Shown here: piece by piece, positions 43,874-54,191 of the stretch | Layout: every line of letters starts with the position of its first letter | How positions within the stretch are numbered: the first letter of the stretch is position 1 | DNA from: DATIXJ01 sp963714795 | GTDB taxonomy: Bacteria > Bacteroidota > Ignavibacteria > UBA10030 > SZUA-254 | DNA: 64,000 nucleotides | Direction: 5' to 3' | Assembly (NCBI GenBank): GCA_963714795.1 | Contig: CAVQPS010000006.1 | Location: forward strand, 310,001 to 374,000 | Notes under the pieces: generated by a model | Told to the model about the DNA's origin: nothing | Database searches by the model: none | What the model saw: only the letters and a program-made list of their open reading frames with translations | Position numbers and translations under genes: made by a program

Positions 43874-46069
43874 TTGTTTGCTCCTCATTTTTTCCGCTTA
43901 CGGATTGTAAGCTTTAGTATTATACTTTTCAGCTTCAATGTTTTTGGGCAAGGTTCTCTCAAAAAGATTGCCGTTGTCGATGACAACAAGTTTACTACCG
44001 TCGGACAAATTGCTTTATCGATAACTAATTTTGGAACGATCGGTACTGCCAACGCTTTCTATCCTACTCAACCTTCGTGTGAATATCCGTACGGTTCAGG
44101 CATCGAACATGTTTATCAGGGAGGATTATGGGTCGGCGCTCAGGTAAGAACACATAATCTTAGCGACCAGCGTAACGGACAGTTTTATGTAACTACTGCG
44201 ACAAGCGATCGCGCCAGCTCATCATCCAATTCTTCGCTCATCGACGGATTTGAATTCAATGCCGAAGCCAACGATTCGATAACTGAGTATTCAACGTTGT
44301 CTTCGAACCGACCGACAAATGCTCAATATAAACCGGGAGCGATCAGTCATCAGGATTTTATCTGTGATTATAATGACTTTCATACCCGCGATCCGATATC
44401 GAATGATTCGATAGCGGAACATACCCCTCTTGGCATCATCGTCCATCAGGAAAGTTACGCGTGGAATTTTCCCTTCATCAATTACATGGTGATTCTGAGC
44501 TACACAATTACGAATGCAAGTCAGGATACGCTCGATTCCGTTTACGTGGGATTTTGGGATAATGCGATTGTTCGGAATACGCGGCTCGTTAAGCCCGGGT
44601 CTCCCGGATATTTCAATTATACAGGCCAGGGATTTGACTCGACGCAACGGCTGGCATACTCATTCGATTTTAACGGTGTACCCGGAGGATCTCCCGCCAA
44701 TAGTTATATCGGTTTGAAACTTTTAGGATCGACGCCATTTCCGTCCGGTGTCGATTCGGTTGGGAATCTCCTGCGGCATACGTATTATAACGGATGGCTT
44801 TATAAAACAAGTAATGCGAATTACGGATCTCTCTGGTCACCCGGCGCTGATTTCGATGAAAATTATTTAAACAGCCGTTACTCGAGAATGACTCAATCCG
44901 GTAATGCGTCCGATATTGCAAGTTTACGCGTTACGCCACAAGACGTTTCTTATCTTTTGTCGTCAGGCCCATGGAGTCAGTTGAAACCGGATAGTTCCAT
45001 CACCATAGTTTTTGCCGTTGTGTGTGCAAAGAAAAATGGAAACGCTCCCGCCAGTAATGATCTTCTCAGTCAACGGGCAAATTTATATTCAGGACTTGCG
45101 TGGGCACAGCGGATTTATAACGGCGAGGATGTGAACGGGAATAACATTCTTGATCCCGGTGAAGACATTGCAACCCGCGATTCTCTCGGACTTCGTTATG
45201 TTCCTGATGGAAAAATCACACGGTATCTTCTGCCGACGCCGCCGCGTCAACCGGTCGTCCGTGCCGATGTCGAAAGTCAGCATGTCACACTGTATTGGGA
45301 CAAACTAACAGCGGAAGAATCAATCGATCCGATTACCGGTGTGAAAGATTTTGAAGGATACCGGATTTACCGTTCGAATGCCGGCGCCGATTTTCTGACT
45401 CCCGGTGATTTCACAATTAACATTCCGCTTGTTGCGCAATTCGACCTCATCGACAGCGCCGGTTTGAATACCGGTTTTGATAAGGTATTATTGTCGTCAC
45501 CGAAAATTTTCCCCCACGACACGGTAAAATACTGGTACCGTTTTCCACCCGTCGGCGTGCAGTCGACGGAACTGAACGGATGGCAATATTTGTACGGCGT
45601 GTCTGCTTTCAGCAAAGGAGATTCTGCCAATAACATTCCGAGCTTGGAAAGTGCACTCTCTTTGGCACGTGTCATCCCGGGGACTCCTCCGACTTCAGAT
45701 CCTTCTGCAAAAATCGGCGTTTATCCGAATCCGTATTATGTCAACGCGTATTGGGACGGAAGCAGTGAACGGCAACGGAAGATTTATTTCTATAATTTAC
45801 CGGCCCGTTGTAAAATTACGATTTTTACGCTGGCAGGAGATGTTATTCAGGTTATTAATCATGACGCTTCCACCTCTAACGGCGGCGACATTCAGTGGTT
45901 TTCACAATTTGATGTTCCGGGCGTCCCGGCGCAATTTACCGGCGGTGAGCATGCGTGGGACCTTATCACCCGGTACGATCAGGCGATTGCTACCGGTTTG
46001 TATTTATTTACGGTTGAAGATCCTGCAACCGGAACTATTAAACGCGGTAAATTTCTTGTCATAAAATGA
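43874..46069 (+). CDS. Secreted protein with C-terminal T9SS/FlgD-like domain
   Basis: A 731-residue exported protein. The start is a TTG at 43874 with AAGG upstream, needed to keep the signal peptide that ends VFG. The main part is beta-rich and Ser/Asn/Tyr-rich; a fibronectin-III-like domain is near residues 460-600 (QHVTLYWDKL, then FEGYRIYRS). The end IGVYPNPYYVNAYWD...GLYLFTVED...KRGKFLVIK has the FlgD-like/T9SS sorting layout. It is the first gene of an operon with two lipoproteins, a TonB-dependent receptor and a PorV-like barrel. Specific function unknown. Confidence 0.75.
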   Translation: MFAPHFFRLRIVSFSIILFSFNVFGQGSLKKIAVVDDNKFTTVGQIALSITNFGTIGTANAFYPTQPSCEYPYGSGIEHVYQGGLWVGAQVRTHNLSDQRNGQFYVTTATSDRASSSSNSSLIDGFEFNAEANDSITEYSTLSSNRPTNAQYKPGAISHQDFICDYNDFHTRDPISNDSIAEHTPLGIIVHQESYAWNFPFINYMVILSYTITNASQDTLDSVYVGFWDNAIVRNTRLVKPGSPGYFNYTGQGFDSTQRLAYSFDFNGVPGGSPANSYIGLKLLGSTPFPSGVDSVGNLLRHTYYNGWLYKTSNANYGSLWSPGADFDENYLNSRYSRMTQSGNASDIASLRVTPQDVSYLLSSGPWSQLKPDSSITIVFAVVCAKKNGNAPASNDLLSQRANLYSGLAWAQRIYNGEDVNGNNILDPGEDIATRDSLGLRYVPDGKITRYLLPTPPRQPVVRADVESQHVTLYWDKLTAEESIDPITGVKDFEGYRIYRSNAGADFLTPGDFTINIPLVAQFDLIDSAGLNTGFDKVLLSSPKIFPHDTVKYWYRFPPVGVQSTELNGWQYLYGVSAFSKGDSANNIPSLESALSLARVIPGTPPTSDPSAKIGVYPNPYYVNAYWDGSSERQRKIYFYNLPARCKITIFTLAGDVIQVINHDASTSNGGDIQWFSQFDVPGVPAQFTGGEHAWDLITRYDQAIATGLYLFTVEDPATGTIKRGKFLVIK

Positions 46070-46073
46070 TGTT

Positions 46074-48788
46074 ATGATGAATCGATTCTTTCTCTGGCTT
46101 CTGTGCTGTGCAATCGTCCTGCAATGGGGTTGTAAAACCTCGAGCCCTGTCGAGCCCGGATCGATTCCGACTCCTCATACATATTTCTGGTTATATCCTG
46201 ATTCCACCATTTCTCCCGGCATTAGTCAGGAACACCTTCACTGGTGGGGGACAGATCCGGAAGGAACGGTTGTCGGATATCTGTTTGCCTCCGGAAAAAT
46301 TTTAAAGAAACCCGGTTCGAATGCGTTCAGCGACACAGTGACGTGGCATTGGCGAGTCGAAAACGATACGCTGATTTCATTTCCGTTGACTGCACACCGG
46401 GATACGTTTCAAATCGCGGTGAGAGCGGTCGATAATCTTTTCGCACTTCATTTACCCGATTCAGCCCTTATTCATCTGAAGCCATTCGCATACTGGGATA
46501 GAAACGGAAACGGAATTTTCGACAGCAATGATGTTGCCTTGCCGACATTGCTTTCTGCGACGGATCCTGTCGGTGCATTATTTTCTTTTCCTCTGATCAG
46601 TCAGCCGCCCGTAGTGGTCTTTGCAACCGATCCCAACAGCGGTGCAACCCTTCAGGAACCCGATACGACATATACTGCTGCCACGTTTGCCTGGGTTGGA
46701 ACGGATGCCGACGGAGATTTTACGGTAAACGGATTTCGGATTAATTTAAATAATCCACTCGACTCGACAAAATGGATTACGTTGCCGGGCAATAATTCTA
46801 TCATTTCCCGGTCGGATGGCAGTTCGATGATCACGCTGTATGTTCCGCGAACACGGAGTGATACTGCCGGCAATGTTGTCACCGCGGATATTTATTCGGG
46901 AAATTTTCTGAATAAACACCTTATCGGTTCCGTCCCGGGCTTGCGGCTGAATGGTTTAAACACGCTCTATCTTCAGGCTCAAAATCTTGCAGGGGACCGC
47001 AGTCCGATGGTTCAGCTTCCCGCTCCCGGTGTAACATGGTTTGTGAAAAAACCGACGGGAAAATTATTGATGATCAGCGATTATATTACTTCGGATAGCA
47101 CTGCCGCAAGGAATGTGTACGCAAAAGCATTTTCCGATCCGACCATCGCTCTTCCTTTTGATGAACTGAATATCGGCCGGGGTGTTTTGGCGACTGCCAA
47201 ACAAAATGCTTCACAAGGTCTGGCAAATCCGCAATTCGGTTCTCTTGTAACGCCGTATATCGATCCTGCGTTCATTTATACGTTGTTTCTCTATGATTAT
47301 GTGTTTTGGTATACCGATCTGTTCCCGACATTGCCGGTCGCACAATTATCGCTCTTCCCGTATTATTCATCGTCGTTCGACGGACGAAGAGGGAAGGTAA
47401 TTTTCTCCACGGCATTCGAATTTAATCCCGATCCTCTCGGTCTCATGAAAGATTTTGCACCGATCGATAGTATCTCCAGTATTAGTCTTACCAATACGCG
47501 TTTGTTACCGACATTCGGCGACGATCGTATTCCCGGAGGTTATCATATCGTTCCTGATTCTTCGAACGGCAGTGATATTTTTCCGCCGATGGGAATGAGT
47601 ACATTTAAAGCGAATTTCTCTATTTACCTGCGTCCGATTTACCGCCGTGCAGACGCCCGGTACATTTATCATATTCCGGACGATACTCGCAACCCGATTC
47701 GGTATGTATATCTTGCCACCCCGACAGACCTCGTATCGACCTGTTCCGTTCAATCGTCATTGTGGGGTTGCGGAATCAACGGAACGATTGTGTTTTCATC
47801 CGACGGCGGACAAACATGGACCCGGCAATCGAGCGGTGTCCAAACCAACCTCTGGCAAATTCAGTTTATCAATGCCAACCAGGGATGGTGTGTCGGTGAT
47901 AACGGGACCGTTCTGAAAACAACGAATGCCGGGACCACATGGCAAAATATTTCCGTATTGACGTTTGAAGATTTATTAGGAGTGTCATTCACATCCTCAT
48001 CGAATGGAATTGCTGTCGGAACGAACGGACTCCTGATCCGGACAACGAATGGCGGAACAGCGTGGAAGTCGATTCGAACACAGGTCGGAGCGACGTTCCG
48101 CTCTGTGAATTTTATCGATGCGAATCATGGACTCGCGACGGGTGATAGCGGTGTCGTAATCAATTCGGTCGATGGCGGAATCACCTGGAACAGGGAAAAC
48201 CTCGGGTTTATTCAATCGATCAATTCCATTGCATACGCATCCGACAGCATTGCCTATGCTGCTGCAGCGAGCGGAAATTTATTCCAAAGCACCGACGGCG
48301 GTATCACCTGGACGTTTCAACAACAACTGCCGCTCAAAGTCGTTCATTCGATTCATTTTCTCGATCAAACACACGGCTGGATTTGCGGATCCCAGTATCT
48401 TCTCGGTTCCAAACCGGAAAACGGCGCATTACTTTCCACGACTGACGGTGGATTTACATGGAATAACGTTTCCGGTATTCCGAATAATAATTATGCCGCA
48501 AATAATTTTCAGGATCTGGAAGGTGTAACGTTTTCCGATCTCCAAAACGGAGTGTGCGTCGGAAGCGGAGGTATCATCATCCGGACTACCGATGGCGGCG
48601 CGACATGGACGTTTGAACCGCGCGGGACACTGGATATTGCCGTGATCGACGGAAACAACAGTTTTGTGTTTGTTGCCATGCCGCTTCATCTGTTGAACGG
48701 TGATAACGCGGCTCCGCCCGCAGCGCCATCCGGAACATTCGTCAGGGATTTTTTCCACTATATCTTTAATACGGAATTCACGAAATGA
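46074..48788 (+). CDS. Large lipoprotein with Ycf48/BNR-type repeats
   Basis: A 904-residue lipoprotein with lipobox LQWGC (Cys20). The first two thirds are beta-rich with several immunoglobulin-like stretches. From about residue 560 to 870 there are six or seven blades with S.DGG.TW (SSDGGQTWT, TTNAGTTWQ, TTNGGTAWK, SVDGGITWN, STDGGITWT, TTDGGFTWN, TTDGGATWT), a propeller like photosystem II assembly factor Ycf48 and sialidase repeats. The stop overlaps the receptor start by four bases. It may be the surface lipoprotein partner of the TonB-dependent receptor, by analogy with SusD-like partners, although it is not SusD-related. Confidence 0.8.
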   Translation: MMNRFFLWLLCCAIVLQWGCKTSSPVEPGSIPTPHTYFWLYPDSTISPGISQEHLHWWGTDPEGTVVGYLFASGKILKKPGSNAFSDTVTWHWRVENDTLISFPLTAHRDTFQIAVRAVDNLFALHLPDSALIHLKPFAYWDRNGNGIFDSNDVALPTLLSATDPVGALFSFPLISQPPVVVFATDPNSGATLQEPDTTYTAATFAWVGTDADGDFTVNGFRINLNNPLDSTKWITLPGNNSIISRSDGSSMITLYVPRTRSDTAGNVVTADIYSGNFLNKHLIGSVPGLRLNGLNTLYLQAQNLAGDRSPMVQLPAPGVTWFVKKPTGKLLMISDYITSDSTAARNVYAKAFSDPTIALPFDELNIGRGVLATAKQNASQGLANPQFGSLVTPYIDPAFIYTLFLYDYVFWYTDLFPTLPVAQLSLFPYYSSSFDGRRGKVIFSTAFEFNPDPLGLMKDFAPIDSISSISLTNTRLLPTFGDDRIPGGYHIVPDSSNGSDIFPPMGMSTFKANFSIYLRPIYRRADARYIYHIPDDTRNPIRYVYLATPTDLVSTCSVQSSLWGCGINGTIVFSSDGGQTWTRQSSGVQTNLWQIQFINANQGWCVGDNGTVLKTTNAGTTWQNISVLTFEDLLGVSFTSSSNGIAVGTNGLLIRTTNGGTAWKSIRTQVGATFRSVNFIDANHGLATGDSGVVINSVDGGITWNRENLGFIQSINSIAYASDSIAYAAAASGNLFQSTDGGITWTFQQQLPLKVVHSIHFLDQTHGWICGSQYLLGSKPENGALLSTTDGGFTWNNVSGIPNNNYAANNFQDLEGVTFSDLQNGVCVGSGGIIIRTTDGGATWTFEPRGTLDIAVIDGNNSFVFVAMPLHLLNGDNAAPPAAPSGTFVRDFFHYIFNTEFTK

Positions 48789-51679
48789 GTTCCCGCGTTT
48801 TCCATAGCGATGAACATGGTGTTCGGTTTGCGTTAATCATTTCCCTCCTTTGCGTTTTGGGATCGATGTCGTTGTTCGGACAATCCACGACGAAAGGTGT
48901 CATTGCAGGTAAGATCCGTGATAAAGCGTCGCATGAGGAACTGGTCGGTGCGAACGTCGTTGTCAAGGGAACGTATTTCGGAGCGGTATCCGATGTCGAC
49001 GGAAACTTTCGTATCATTGCAGTGACCCCGGGAACCTATGTTGTCGATGTTTCACTCCTCGGTTTTAAAACGGTTGAGTATGCTGCCGTGAAAGTCAATG
49101 TCGGAGACACGACAAAACTGAGCGTCGAAATGGAAGAAACGGTACTGTCTCTCGGACAGGAAATAGTGATCATCGGTGAGAAACCTTTATTCAATATCGA
49201 AGAGACACAGAGCACACAATCGATGAGTCACGATCAGATCAAAGCGGCAGCAGTTCAATCCGTTCAGGATATTGTCGGTCTTCAGGCCGGCGTGGTCCAG
49301 TCTGATAATGAAATTCATATCCGCGGCGGCAGAACGTACGAGAATGCGTATCTTCTTGATGGAATATCCGTCCAGGATCAGCTTGCCGGAACAGGGTTCG
49401 GACTTCAGTTGAGCCCATCTGCCATTCAGGACGTTGAAGTCATCAGCGGCGGTTACAATGCCGAATACGGTCAGGCCACGTCGGGTATCGTCAAAGTGAC
49501 GACGAAAGAAGGATCGTCAAATTACAGCGGGTCATGGTCGTATAAGAGGGATCATTTCGGATTCAATCAAAATTCACTATCGAATGCGAACACCGACATT
49601 TATGAAGGAAGTCTCAGCGGACCGGAACCGATCACGACGTATCTGCTTCCGTTGTTGGATATTCATCCTCCCGGTACGGTCAGTTTCTTCGGGTCGCTGT
49701 ATGGCAATTTGACCGACGGCTACACACGCTGGATTGAAACTCTGAATCAAAACGGAGCTCCGGTCGGTTATCAGGTCAGCGCTCCGACCGCATTGTATTC
49801 CTCGTTGATCGGGAACTCGTTCTTCTCGCCGCGGCGCAGTAACAATTGGTCCGGCATCGGAAAGATCACCTGGAAGCCGTCGTCCGTTATTAAATTGAGT
49901 TATACACTGTCCGGTTCTCTGGTCATCGATCAAAACACACAAACGATTCAGCAAACGCTCGATTATGTTCAGCCGAACCCGGGATATCAATATGCCTTTC
50001 AGAATATTCCCGACAGCGCTCTGACGTTTACACAAATCAATATCCAGCATTCGTTATCGTTCACCCATACGCTCAGTCCGAAAACATTCTACGAACTGAA
50101 ATTCAGTTTATACACTGCGAGGGTGCGCGGTGATGCGAATGGATTGAATTACAATCAGTACACATCGCCGAAAGACATCGTAACGTTTCCTATCAGTTAC
50201 TACAATCTTCACAGTGATACCATCAAAGTCATTCCCGGCGATGGATTTTATGATATTGGTAATCCGAGCGAGTGGACCGACCATTATCTCCGGGAATATA
50301 CGGCGAAAGGTGATCTCACGTCGTTTTTCAGCGAAACACAGAAATTTAAGACGGGCTTCGAATTGCGCTTCCAATCGTTGCAAATGGTCGATATTGAAGA
50401 TCCCTGGATAAAGCCGCTCGGACTGAATTATGATATTTACAGTGTCAATCCTGCGCAGGGAGCTTTTTATGCCCAGGACAATGTGACGTTGAAAGGGATG
50501 ATTTTAAATGCCGGATTGCGGTTGGATTATTGGTTCCCCGGTTCATTTGTCGATAGTGTTTTGAGTTTACCGGTAAGCCAGACGAATATTTCTTCCGATA
50601 TTCAAAAAGCATACTTTAATGATACGTATAATTTATTCGGGCACCGGTGGAAAGCGCGTTTAAGCCCGCGTCTCGGAATTTCACATCCGATTTCAGACAA
50701 TCAATCGCTGTTCTTTTCCTACGGACATTTTTCGAAATTGCCGCGCCCCCAGTACGTGTACTCGAAACTTGCAGAGTCCGGCGCCCAGTCGACCTATCAG
50801 ACGATCGGTAATCCGGATTTGAATCCTGAAACAACCGTTGCGTATGAGCTCGGACTCCGGCAACAATTCAGCGAAGGCGCCGTTCTCACCATCACCGCAT
50901 ATTACAAGGATATCTTCGATTACATCACTGCTGCCAGCGTGAACGCCACAAATTCCCGGTTCGTCAGCGGACTGTACACAACGTATATTAATCAGGATTA
51001 CAGCCGTGTCCGCGGTGTGGAATTTGAATACAAGACACGGTTGATCACTTCCATGGAAGCGGACTTGAGCGGATCGTATTCCGTTGCGACCGGAAAAAGT
51101 TCTACTGCCGACGAGGAATTGAATAATATTCACCAGGGACTCAGCGAAAGTATTAAGGAAGAGCCGGCAATTTACGACAGACCTCTTCAGCTCTCTCTGA
51201 ATATTAATTATAAATCGAAACCGAACGAACCGTTGTTCGGATTCGGGCGGGGTGTGCTGGACAATTACAATGTGTTTGTTCGCATCTTCTACGAATCCGG
51301 AATGCGGTATACGCCTGAACTGAATATCGGCACCGATCCGTTGACCGGACGTGTTCTCTACATCACCGACAACAATAATCCCTATACTGATGTCGGCACT
51401 GCCTGGTTCTGGGTCGATCTGAATTTTGAAAAATATTTCAATCTCAGTTTCAGCACGCTGACGTTTTCGGCGGAAATCCAGAATCTTCTGAACAACCAAA
51501 ACTCTCAGATTATTAATCCCGTTACGGGGCGCGCATATCAATACGGAGATCCGGTGGATGAATCATCCAACGATCCCCGCTATCCACAGCTTACGGCGCC
51601 GGTCAGCACGTATCCGTATAATCCTGCTCGCTATCTCACTCCCCGGACGTTCCGGCTGGGTCTTTCGATGAGTTTTTAG
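48785..51679 (+). CDS. TonB-dependent outer-membrane receptor
   Basis: A 964-residue receptor. Signal peptide to about residue 35; a carboxypeptidase-regulatory-like beta sandwich about 38-118 (GKIRDKASHEELVGANVVVKG); plug about 150-250 (EIHIRGGRTYENAYLLDGI, and EVISGGYNAEYGQATSGIVKVTT); then a 22-stranded-type barrel ending TFRLGLSMSF with terminal Phe. These are normal for Bacteroidota receptors that import large or scarce substrates using TonB energy. No SusD-type gene is adjacent. It sits between the BNR lipoprotein and the PorV-like protein with overlaps or no gap. Substrate unknown. Confidence 0.92.
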   Translation: MSSRVFHSDEHGVRFALIISLLCVLGSMSLFGQSTTKGVIAGKIRDKASHEELVGANVVVKGTYFGAVSDVDGNFRIIAVTPGTYVVDVSLLGFKTVEYAAVKVNVGDTTKLSVEMEETVLSLGQEIVIIGEKPLFNIEETQSTQSMSHDQIKAAAVQSVQDIVGLQAGVVQSDNEIHIRGGRTYENAYLLDGISVQDQLAGTGFGLQLSPSAIQDVEVISGGYNAEYGQATSGIVKVTTKEGSSNYSGSWSYKRDHFGFNQNSLSNANTDIYEGSLSGPEPITTYLLPLLDIHPPGTVSFFGSLYGNLTDGYTRWIETLNQNGAPVGYQVSAPTALYSSLIGNSFFSPRRSNNWSGIGKITWKPSSVIKLSYTLSGSLVIDQNTQTIQQTLDYVQPNPGYQYAFQNIPDSALTFTQINIQHSLSFTHTLSPKTFYELKFSLYTARVRGDANGLNYNQYTSPKDIVTFPISYYNLHSDTIKVIPGDGFYDIGNPSEWTDHYLREYTAKGDLTSFFSETQKFKTGFELRFQSLQMVDIEDPWIKPLGLNYDIYSVNPAQGAFYAQDNVTLKGMILNAGLRLDYWFPGSFVDSVLSLPVSQTNISSDIQKAYFNDTYNLFGHRWKARLSPRLGISHPISDNQSLFFSYGHFSKLPRPQYVYSKLAESGAQSTYQTIGNPDLNPETTVAYELGLRQQFSEGAVLTITAYYKDIFDYITAASVNATNSRFVSGLYTTYINQDYSRVRGVEFEYKTRLITSMEADLSGSYSVATGKSSTADEELNNIHQGLSESIKEEPAIYDRPLQLSLNINYKSKPNEPLFGFGRGVLDNYNVFVRIFYESGMRYTPELNIGTDPLTGRVLYITDNNNPYTDVGTAWFWVDLNFEKYFNLSFSTLTFSAEIQNLLNNQNSQIINPVTGRAYQYGDPVDESSNDPRYPQLTAPVSTYPYNPARYLTPRTFRLGLSMSF

Positions 51680-52723
51680 ATGATGAAAAATTTCTTGACA
51701 AAATACTATCCGACCGGAATCGCCATCATGACGGCAATTGTTGTCCTCTGCGCACCCGGAAATCTCGATGCCCAGTTGATTCCGAATCTCGGCGGCCAGC
51801 GGGCGGGAATCTCCGCATATCAATTTCTGAAAATCGGCGTGGGTGGCAGGGCGATCGGAATGGGCGAAGCTTTCAGCGCCGTCGCCAACGATGCTTCGGC
51901 ATTATATTACAATCCGGCCGGTCTTACGCAATTCACTGACGACGAAGCTTTTTTTGCTCATACAGAGTATGTTGTCGATATCCAGCACGAGTTTGCCGGC
52001 GCTGTCTATCATATAACCCCGTTCGATGCTTTCGGTTTTGCCGTGACATCGTTGCACATGGATGACATGGAGGTAACGACGGAAGCACAGCCCTTCGGAA
52101 CCGGCAGATATTTTACGTACGGCGACGTGGCGTTTGCCCTGACCTACAGCAAACGGATGACCGAGCAATTCAGTTTCGGTGTGACAATACGATATGTCGA
52201 TGAAACACTCGATGTGTTAAAAATGCCCGGCATCATGGTCGATATGGGAACATATTACTGGACCGGTCTCGGTACATCCCGCTTTGCCATTGTCATCCAG
52301 AATTTTGGCGGGGATGTTTCTCCGACAGGTTCTGCAACGGAATTCGACGGGAACGTCGTCTCTACATTCCAGTCATTTTCTCCGCCGACCGTATTCAAAC
52401 TCGGTTTTGCCATGGATCCGTTAGTCACGGAGGATCAACGCGTGACAGCTTCATTGGAACTGAATCATCCCAATGACAATTCTGAAAATCTTCATCTTGG
52501 CGCAGAATATGCCTGGGAGAAATGGCTGTTTGTACGCGCGGGTATCAAGAGAACGATCGGTCAGGAATTACTCGGTGCCGATCAAACCACTGCAAGCGAT
52601 TACAGTTTCGGTGTGGGTGTTGCGACGCAGGTGACGACGCTCAGTGTTGCTTTTGATTATGCCTACGCGAATTTCAATGTGCTGGGAAGCGTTCATCGAA
52701 TTTCATTATTGTTGTCGTTATGA
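51680..52723 (+). CDS. PorV/PorQ family outer-membrane barrel
   Basis: A 347-residue protein with a signal peptide (through residue about 30) and the family signature FLKIGVGGRAIGMGEAFSAVANDASALYYNPAGL, which belongs to the FadL-like PorV/PorQ family. PorV shuttles T9SS cargo to the attachment complex; related paralogues are common in Ignavibacteria operons that encode secreted proteins. The start directly follows the receptor stop, and the stop overlaps the next start (ATGA). Whether this is the true PorV of the secretion machine or a cargo-specific paralogue cannot be decided here. Confidence 0.85.
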   Translation: MMKNFLTKYYPTGIAIMTAIVVLCAPGNLDAQLIPNLGGQRAGISAYQFLKIGVGGRAIGMGEAFSAVANDASALYYNPAGLTQFTDDEAFFAHTEYVVDIQHEFAGAVYHITPFDAFGFAVTSLHMDDMEVTTEAQPFGTGRYFTYGDVAFALTYSKRMTEQFSFGVTIRYVDETLDVLKMPGIMVDMGTYYWTGLGTSRFAIVIQNFGGDVSPTGSATEFDGNVVSTFQSFSPPTVFKLGFAMDPLVTEDQRVTASLELNHPNDNSENLHLGAEYAWEKWLFVRAGIKRTIGQELLGADQTTASDYSFGVGVATQVTTLSVAFDYAYANFNVLGSVHRISLLLSL

Positions 52724-53913
52724 AACTGAATTACTTTGCCATATCTGCAATATTGATTTGTTCGATTCTTATCGTCGGCTGTGAACAACCGTTCGACCAG
52801 AGTACATTGCCGAATCCCCTGAGCCACGTCGTCATTGGAGATACGAATTATGTCGAGCTCTATCCGGCCTGGACCGGATTCCAAAGCCCGCGTGCGGTGA
52901 TAGTCGGACTTGACCAGCTCGTGTATGTTGCGGATTACGGTGCAAATGAAATCGTCATGCTCAACGAGGGCGGGCAGGTTTTAAAACGCAGAAGTATTTT
53001 GCATCCTGTTTCGATTGCACAGGATTACAAATTAAATTTGCTGGTGGGTGCGGAAGAAATTGCACCCAACGGTGTCGATACCATCGGAGTGATTTACCGG
53101 ATATCACTTGTTCGTTTTGACACAACCTATTTTGCCGGTGACAGCATCCGGTACACTGCCTTTGGCAATGATACCATTCCGATCTACCGGGATACATCCT
53201 ATTTCGCGTTTCATAACCTTGATACTGCTCATATGCATGTTGTGTGGGAAGAAGCTGCACATCCCGCGCGTCGATTTCCGGGAATCGGTGTTCTTCCCGG
53301 CAATGCATATATGGCGGCGCGGTATGGACCGGATAACAGCAGCTTCATCGATCCTGATACGAGAGTTCTCGAGTTTACGGCAGGGGATACGATGTATAGT
53401 CCCGAACCGGACCTCACGACCCGTGCATCGGGCGGAACTTCCATTACCGATATCAGGACATTGACCGGATACATGGTCGTTCCCGGCACAAGTGATTTTG
53501 TCATTACTCAGCGTACCGAGCCGACCGATTTCGTGGCGTACGGTGTGACATGGATGCAGTATACTGTACAGGTCAACTTCCAGGGATATCTCCCGAGGTT
53601 TGATCCTTCAAACCCGGGACAGGAGAATCTTGATTTCGTCCGGCCGTACCGGTTCCGGAGAGCCAGTGCAACAGCGTACGATTCCAAGGGACGTAACCTT
53701 TTCGTTGTCGATGCCGATCTTGACAGTGTTTTTGTCTTCAGTAGTATCGGTCAGTTGCGTCCGACTTCGTTCGGGTACTGGGAAACAAAAACTTCCATTA
53801 CACCCGGCTTTCAGAATCCCAGCGGAATCGCTTATTCAAGCAATCTTGTGCTCTACATTGCCGATACCGGCAATAAAATGATCAGGCTGTTCAAGCTGTC
53901 AACTCAATTGTAA
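52720..53913 (+). CDS. Lipoprotein with NHL-like beta-propeller
   Basis: A 397-residue lipoprotein; lipobox LIVGC with Cys21. Blades such as LVYVADYGANEIVMLN, and at the end LYIADTGNKMIRLFKL, are NHL-like, but several blades are interrupted by long inserts between residues 120 and 290. It closes the operon of 43874-53913. Membrane anchoring plus the propeller suggest a binding protein for the receptor complex. The 278 bases to the next gene contain no clear terminator. Confidence 0.78.
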   Translation: MKLNYFAISAILICSILIVGCEQPFDQSTLPNPLSHVVIGDTNYVELYPAWTGFQSPRAVIVGLDQLVYVADYGANEIVMLNEGGQVLKRRSILHPVSIAQDYKLNLLVGAEEIAPNGVDTIGVIYRISLVRFDTTYFAGDSIRYTAFGNDTIPIYRDTSYFAFHNLDTAHMHVVWEEAAHPARRFPGIGVLPGNAYMAARYGPDNSSFIDPDTRVLEFTAGDTMYSPEPDLTTRASGGTSITDIRTLTGYMVVPGTSDFVITQRTEPTDFVAYGVTWMQYTVQVNFQGYLPRFDPSNPGQENLDFVRPYRFRRASATAYDSKGRNLFVVDADLDSVFVFSSIGQLRPTSFGYWETKTSITPGFQNPSGIAYSSNLVLYIADTGNKMIRLFKLSTQL

Positions 53914-54191
53914 ATTTCCTGGAGATCAATTCGTTCGCAAATATTTTTGGAAAAAAGTTTTATTAAATTAACACCAAGTTTCAAAATTCTTAATGAAATG
54001 GTTGTATTTTGTAGTGTGTTTGTGTAAATTGTCGATGGCAAGTAATACCTCAAAGTATACACCATCATTTCCAGATTATTATCAAAATCTGAACTTCGAT
54101 TCAAAGAATTTGTCTTTTTATCTATGAAGAGTCTGATCATGATTTTAACTTTTATTCCAACATCCACACATTCAATTTCTAAGAGGTTTCT

